Below are positions 58,713 to 64,000 of a stretch of 64,000 bases of DNA, one piece after another; the stretch's first letter is position 1, and every line of letters starts with the position of its first letter. The notes beneath the pieces were generated by a model. That model was not told where the DNA came from. It was given only the letters and a program-made list of their open reading frames with translations, and ran no database searches. A program made the position numbers and the translations under genes. The stretch comes from Cristatella mucedo (taxonomy: Eukaryota > Bryozoa > Phylactolaemata > Cristatellidae), in contig WPIO01000004.1 in assembly GCA_009760855.2 (NCBI GenBank), forward strand, positions 12,596,501-12,660,500. Direction: 5' to 3'.

Positions 58713-59378
58713 GCCGGCTCTTCGACGATGCCTCGCTATGCTGGCCGACGAATTGGTGAAGAGTGCAAAGAAGAAGAGTAAAAAGAAGCAAAGAAGAGTG
58801 AAGGGTGACGAGTCCAAAAATAAATATGCCTGACTGGCTGCCCGATTTATTTAGCTAATCCAACCCTAACGGGTTACCTCAGCTGAAACAAGGTAGAACT
58901 TAAGCTCCAAAGCTCCTGCCGCACGGGTCCGGATTCAACTCCTGCGACCAATAACAATAGTTGTAATAATATTAATATTAATACTAGATATTTGTATAAC
59001 CCTCTGTACGAATACTAAATCTGGACGTTCTTACTTAGTCAAATGCCAGTGCAATGTTGGCCACGAGGTCTCCGATTCATTCTATGGAGGAGTCAGCCAC
59101 GTCTCTCAATTACCAACAAGCAATACGTGAACAACAAATAAAGAGAACAACTCGTCCTGTCGACACTGGTGCACTTTGTAAACGCATACCTCCCGACCGA
59201 CGTCGGATGTGTGTGCCCTAACCGCCAATGAGGTCGTCCCCATCAGCCGATGAGCAGGGCGGGCCAGGCGAGCGCACTCGCGGGCATAAACACTCGTCGG
59301 CCACGGACGGCTGCAACTAGACGAGGCCTGCGTGGCTAACAAAAAAAAGCAAGGGAAAAAGACGAGGAGCTTGCTCAC
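58713..59378. other. No gene recognised
   Basis: aagaagagt-type purine repeats lie at 58750-58800. A box B-like ggattcaactcc at 58932 stands alone. Confidence 0.4.
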
Positions 59379-59502
59379 TCGATAGATCATGTCTGAGGAC
59401 GACTCGAACAGCTCGCGCCAGTGCTCGGCCTCCACGTCGTGGCCGCGCTGGTGCCGCTCCATGTGCACGCGCACCGCTTCCGCCTCGTCTGGAATGGCTC
59501 TG
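59379..59502 (-). CDS. Unidentified membrane protein, candidate exon 4
   Basis: Acceptor gttgcag (tandem NAGNAG, gcagcag) and donor TATCGA|GTGAGC bound 124 nt. Read with the two bases left by exon 3, it gives RAIPDEAEAVRVHMERH, QRGHDVEAEHWRELFE, SSSDMIYR: a soluble, charged, helix-rich segment that follows the transmembrane exon. It ends in phase 0. The gene continues to lower coordinates, but I cannot find the next exon. Family unknown. Confidence 0.55.
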
Positions 59503-59837
59503 CTGCAACGTGAGACATCAACACGAGCTAGAGTCGTATGGAGAGATAAGGATAGTTAACGACAAGTCGACTGTTCAGCTGATCCGTTTTCTTTTTGGAG
59601 GTGGGTGGGTTCTGCATGCATCCGAACCGCATTGGCACTGCTCGGGAAAATGTCGCCTCAAATCGGGTTCGCAGCGAAAGGCGAGCCGTCCGTCAGCGGG
59701 CAAACTAGCAAGCAGACGAACCGAGTGCATGCCGACCCGCGCTCTGACCAAGCCTGGGCTTGCGCTGCTTCGCACGATCAGAAAGACAGTCGTTTGCAGC
59801 ACACGCGCCGCACACTGCTAGAGCGCGGCGCGCGGTA

Positions 59838-60058
59838 ATCTGAAGGTGATTTGAAAGGGGTAATTTGAAGGTGGTTTGAAAGGGGTAATTTGAAGGGTGA
59901 CCTGAAAGGGTAATTTGAAGGTGATTTGAAGGGGTAATCTGAAGGTGGTTTGAAAGGGGTAATTTGAAGGGTGACCTGAAAGGATAATTTGAAGGTGATT
60001 TGAAGGGGTAATCTGAAGGTGATTTGAAAGGGGTAATTTGAAGGGTGACCTGAAAGAG
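59838..60058 (+). repeat. Higher-order minisatellite, ggtaatttgaag units
   Basis: An 11-13-bp word (ggtaatttgaag / ggtgatttgaag / gggtgacctgaaa / ggtggtttgaaa) is arranged in a larger unit of about 70-75 bp, seen about three times. Inside the presumed intron between exons 3 and 4. Confidence 0.9.
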
Positions 60059-60560
60059 AAAAAGCGGAGCCCGACTAAAGCTCCTCATACACTTGAACGA
60101 TTCGCACGTCGACCAGAACGGGCCAGCCTGCCCGCAACGATCGCTGGCAGATCTACTGAGCTCGGTGCGGTAGCCTCAACAACGCACGCCGCGGGCGCGC
60201 GCTCAAGCCAAAGCGTCGACGCTCGCGGGACGTCTCGAATCGGGCAGCAGCGCGCTGGCAGCGGCGGCGGTGCCCAGCAGCCGGTCGAGCGGCGCGACTC
60301 AAAGGCTCGGCGGCGGCGCCGACGCTCGGCGGCGGCGCCGCCGCCGAGCAGCGGCGCGCCTTGCCTGGGAAGGCAAGCAGCGACGAAACAATCAAGCGTT
60401 TTACGTGCAGCTGGAGCCTAGCGGACGATCAGATATCTTGGCCGTTTACCGGCAGGCCAAATACACTTAATTTCTTGGGAAGAAGCAGACACGAAAACTG
60501 ACACTGCACGAGCGCTCCACTCTAAAAGCCTTTAGGCCGGCATTGTACTCGAAGAGGTAG

Positions 60561-60867
60561 TGCGCGCCTGCTGCTGCCGCCGCTTTTGTAATTAGCGCAG
60601 CGCCCGGCCACTAATGCATGTCCCGCCTGCAACAGCTGGTTGGGCTGCTCATTCGGCGCGCAGCGGCCGGCCTTTGATGCTAGGATGTAGTCTGCGGCAG
60701 CTGCGCTCCCCCATTAGCGATGAGTCAGCCAGCTCGCATAAAGGCAAGCGTGGGAGAATAAGCTGTGGGAGGAGGCTCGCTTTCCCGCTCCGGTTTGCGC
60801 TCGCGTCTCGGTGAGAATTCACTAGAGCTGCTGCTGCCGCCGCCGGAGCCACGGCCAAATACCGCCA
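60561..60867 (+). mobile_element. Solo LTR of the same gypsy family
   Basis: 307 bp, TGCGC...CCGCCA, opposite in orientation to the element at 49.3-52.7 kb. It shares the cggccactaatg, gcgagtcagcc-type (gatgagtcagccagctcgcat) and ctctagtgaattctca-type blocks. TATA-like cataaag follows gctcg. Flanks aggtag (left) and agatag (right) look like a target duplication with one mismatch. It lies in the exon 3-4 intron, antisense to the gene. Confidence 0.75.
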
Positions 60868-60889
60868 AGATAGCACCAATCAGGCTAAT

Positions 60890-61520
60890 ACTACAAATAA
60901 TAACCAAGACGTGTGCACGAAGCCTAAAGAGAGAGCGCAATCTCTTTCGACGCATTTTGACATGCTGCAACTGGAAGCATTCAACTGGGCTAGTGATAGC
61001 GTGCACACAGTGTCAACACGAAGAATAGGCAGCTACACATACATACATACATACATACATACATACATACATACAGGCAAATCCGCAAGGACCGTAGGTA
61101 ATGAGCTGTGAGAAGCAGGTGGGTCTTTTTAGCTTCTCTTTAAACATCGCGCAGTCAGCAGAAATCATTATGTCAGTTGGGAGTGACTTTTGGGGGCTTT
61201 GTGAGCATACGTACTAAAGGAACGGTCGGAGGAGGACTTTTGGTTGGTTAGAGGCATAGCTAAACGACTTGAGTCGGAAGAGCGAGCGGTGGGTGCATTG
61301 CCTAGCCAAATTAAGAAGTTGTTCGGACAGGTTGGCCAGAGCAATAAGAGACCTCAAAGTGATCGAGACAAAACATTTCGGAAGTAGATACCCTACTTAA
61401 CGGGAAGCCGACGCAGGCTGGCGAGAAGCGGTGCGACACGGCCGGTTCAACGTTGGCGACAGTCAAGCCTAGCTGCCGAGTTTCGCTCCAACCGAAAGCG
61501 CCCTACCGAACGTATTGCCA
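60890..61520 (-). mobile_element. Family A-type LINE, old copy in intron
   Basis: Reversed 3' UTR near 60920-61020, then TFKRS-like, GAYAHKAPKVTPN-like and LPCRQRRTGRVAPLLASLRRLPVK-like decayed blocks up to about 61520. Closest to the copy at 46063. It contains an (ACAT)10 run at 61036-61076. Confidence 0.65.
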
Positions 61521-61637
61521 CGGATAATACCAACGACTTCGCGAAAAACATTCGCATTAGCAACTAGGAAACTTCACTCCTGGTCGTCAGCATGCCACTT
61601 GCTGCTGTCCGCACAGTCCAAGCATGCCCCGACTCAC

Positions 61638-61936
61638 CTTGCACAGCTTTCCTCGACACCGCATGGCTCCAGATGGACGGCGTCCAGCCACCACGTCTGG
61701 CAGAACATGAGAATGTTGGCAGCCAGCAGCAGAAACAGAGCGGCATTCAGCAGCAGCCGGCGGCGAATGCTGCATTGCTGAGCAGGGGACGCCACACAAT
61801 GAGGCCGCTGCTGCTGCAGCCCAGCGCCCACCGTCGCGAACGCTGCTGCCTGCGACTTTGCTGCAATCAGAAACGTGCTGCATGTAAAAACAAGCAGCGC
61901 TCCAGCAGCTACCAAAACTGCGGCATGCTTCCGAAA
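61638..61936 (-). CDS. Unidentified membrane protein, candidate exon 3 (two TM segments)
   Basis: Acceptor gccgtttccag and donor GCAAG|GTGAGT, both strong, bound 299 nt in one open frame that starts in phase 0 and ends in phase 2. It begins FRKHAAVLVAAGALLVFTC, a first transmembrane segment with STFLIAA, then a loop with three Cys. A second hydrophobic segment, RRRLLLNAALFLLLAANILM, is followed by FCQTWWLDAVHLEPCGVEESC. Basic residues precede both hydrophobic stretches. Phase fits exons 2 and 4. I do not recognise the family. Confidence 0.6.
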
Positions 61937-62353
61937 CTGGAAACGGCCTCAGCGCGCTGGAGAAAGGCAGTCCCCGCGCACACACTGCTGGCGCAGCGAA
62001 TAGACCCGGATAAGACGATCCACCCAAACGGGAGGGGGGCAGCAGCAGCAGCAGCACGACCGGAAGTAGCTCGCAGAAACCCCTGGCAAAGAGGAGGCCA
62101 CACGTCAAGCAAGGCTTTTTTTGCCTTCAAGGGGCCACACTGCGTCCGGCGGGCCGTCCAGCAAGCGAGGACGGCAGGCGACTGCAGCTGCTCGGGTGCC
62201 CGCAATCGCATATGAAGTGGAACGCTTGCTGCTTGAAGGAGCCGGGCTCACCCTGCTCGGGGCCTCGTCCTTCCTGGAGCGCCCCCGGTCCCGCTCGGCC
62301 CTCCGTCGTGCCGTGTGACGCTTTGCTTCGCTTGTCTTCGCCGTCGTCGTCAC

Positions 62354-62524
62354 CTCGTGACAGCTCAGCTCGAGCGCCGCCAGCCCCTGCGGCGTCGCTT
62401 CGGCGGCGACGGCGCTGCCGAAGAGGGCCGTCATCGCTGTTCCGCCCAGCTGCTCCGTCCTGTCTGGCTGTCGCCGCTGGCAGGCGAAGGCCACGCTGGC
62501 GTACCTCGGCCAGCAGGGAATCGT
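62354..62524 (-). CDS. Unidentified membrane protein, candidate exon 2
   Basis: Acceptor gccgttctgcag and donor CACGAG|GTGACG bound 171 nt (57 codons, phase 0 to 0). Reads TIPCWPRYASVAFACQRRQ, DRTEQLGGTAMTALFGSAVA, AEATPQGLAALELSCHE: Cys-containing, then a moderately hydrophobic helix. Support is splice signals and phase only. The frame stays open beyond the donor in this GC-rich DNA. Confidence 0.4.
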
Positions 62525-63270
62525 CTGCAGAACGGCAAGAGGAAAAAGCTGGGGAATGCTCGCGAGTGCGCCGCGTGGAAGGGGGCGGAGGGATGGAGGA
62601 GTTCAGGTTGGACAGAGCATAATGCCTGCCAGTGCGCGGTAGCACACTGATCGCTTGGGCGTCCGTCCCGGGAGCTCGGGCCAGGTGCGAGAACGAGGCG
62701 TCATCCCAGCCTCGGTGTGTCACTGTCACGCGATAGCAAAGTTACAGCATCACGGGCACTCTGCTCAAGATCTTGAAAACATCTCTTGCTAACATTTTCG
62801 ATAAAAAGCAGTCGGGTAGGAGTGCTCTCTGTCACCAGTGCAAGCTCTCTGTTAGCATCACACTGATGGAAAGGTTTTGAATGACAAGACGCATGGGACG
62901 GGCCACAGCTGGGCTCCTCCAGGCGTTCCCAAGCTGGACGGAGAAAAAACCCTGAGATGAAGGCAAGCAAAGCACGTGCCAAAAAGTAAACTATAGGAGA
63001 GCCAAAACATCAGCACTGGTTAAGCAACCTTTAACCAATCACTGTGAAGATATCCCAGCAACCGGGCAACAATTAGCTGTCACAAGCACGCCTTGCAAAA
63101 ACAGGCCTATCATCCTGATCGTAATCCTCACCATCATCATGATCATTCCTTATCATATCTGAGGGAGCAGCAGCTATGCTTCTGATGCTTCTGACAGCGT
63201 ATGCAAAAAGCATAATTTGCAACAGCAGTAGACGACAGGGCAGCAGCAGCAGCAGCAGGCAAAAGCTCAC

Positions 63271-63328
63271 GTACTTAGCCCACGTAAATAGTCTTTGACA
63301 CCAGCTGTAACATTGCGTTGGATTATGC
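63271..63328 (-). CDS. Unidentified membrane protein, candidate exon 1 of those visible
   Basis: Strong acceptor tctcggcttttcag and donor AAGTAC|GTGAGC bound 58 nt, read as HNPTQCYSWCQRLFTWAKY after one completing base; ends in phase 0, matching exon 2. If the donor is not used, the frame runs on into a leucine-rich stretch encoded by a CTG run, which could be a further TM segment. Start of the gene lies outside or upstream. Confidence 0.4.
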
Positions 63329-64000
63329 CTGAAAAGCCGAGACGAACAGAGGCTTTAGCAAATCCTCAGTAGGAACTACATTACCATAGACGGTCCAGAG
63401 GTATGTCTAATGCAGCGAGCACAGACCGAACACCATCATTACAATAGCAATCGGTCACCTCAGCACAAGTCGTCACCGAAGACCAAGGAGACAAAATTCC
63501 ATCTGCTGCACAGCGAGTGTTAGCTAGCTAAGTCAACAGTATTGTGCAGACAGATTGTCCGTAATGGCTACTGGGGAAGAAGCCGATGCCGAAGAAGACG
63601 GGCAAGTCCAAAGTACAAGATGTCGCCAACTTTCTTAAGATTATTTATTATTTATAATGTGGGTGGTGAACTGGGGACAGCCGGCTCGGATCTGGCTGGT
63701 AGCAGATGCACAATCAGGCAGGCAGACGGGTGTGCGGTAGGGCGGCAGGAGGCAGGCAGCAGATTATATTACATCGGCAACAGCAAAAAAACTTGATTAT
63801 TCTTCATTCGACAGGCGACGTGTGTAAACAACCTCGACCGACCCGAGACCTGCTCCCTGCAGCAGCGGTTAAATCATCATCCAGTGCTTGCAATCTGGAG
63901 CCCTCACAGTCTCACAACAACATGTGCGTACCAAATGAATGCCTACAGCTGAGCAAGCGCTAGCAGCAACAGCCGAATTTAACTCCTGCTGCCCTCGCAG
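63329..64000. other. No recognised feature
   Basis: Candidate upstream exons of the minus-strand gene were looked for; I see none with both splice sites and coding character. (CAGG)-rich patches near 63715-63760. Confidence 0.4.

Noticed and set aside
62701-62982. Protein-like minus frame in the intron between candidate exons 1 and 2
   Set aside because: Its only good acceptor has the wrong phase for the neighbours and no convincing donor follows; could be an alternative exon but is not supported.

Overview
The window is animal nuclear DNA, most likely from an invertebrate. Four things point that way: spliced genes with GT/AG borders and long introns, CpG-rich gene islands (about 32-42 kb, 49.5-52.7 kb and 59-64 kb) set in AT-richer repeat DNA, L2/CR1-like LINEs and tRNA-headed SINEs, and very long microsatellites. 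A CatSper2-like sperm channel gene means a lineage that kept the CatSper complex. I cannot name the species.

Layout. 0-10 kb and 13-25.5 kb are graveyards of 5'-truncated LINEs from two families. Family A ends in a conserved stem-loop plus (ATT)n. Family B ends in a different 3' UTR plus (ATTAC)n. 10.6-12.6 kb holds a 590-bp TGCC array, an F-box-like reading frame and a profilin-family gene with a poly(A) signal. 27.1-34.0 kb is an old colinear duplication (copies at 27.15-29.6 and 30.3-34.0 kb). 32.8-39.8 kb, minus strand, carries the best genes: a CatSper2-like gene (S1-S6 in one long exon at 37.3-38.6 kb, conserved C-terminus at 32.8-33.1 kb, two candidate linking exons) and, just upstream, a two-exon Id-type HLH gene whose second exon is a hexanucleotide repeat encoding a Thr-Glu tail. 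42.6-49.2 kb is again LINE debris plus an unusual interleaved inverted repeat (44.34-45.19 kb). 49.3-52.7 kb is a decayed Ty3/gypsy element with both LTRs, and a related solo LTR lies at 60.56 kb. 53.8-58.7 kb is more LINE sequence. 59.4-63.3 kb, minus strand, has four phase-compatible candidate exons of an unidentified membrane protein.

How it fits together. Host genes occupy only a few percent of the window. Repeats shape most of it: LINE tails appear to have seeded microsatellites and satellites, a SINE interrupts the gypsy reverse transcriptase, and a LTR and a LINE sit inside the largest intron of the membrane-protein gene. Family names come from motif reading alone, exon models from splice signals and phase, and nothing here was tested by alignment or RNA.
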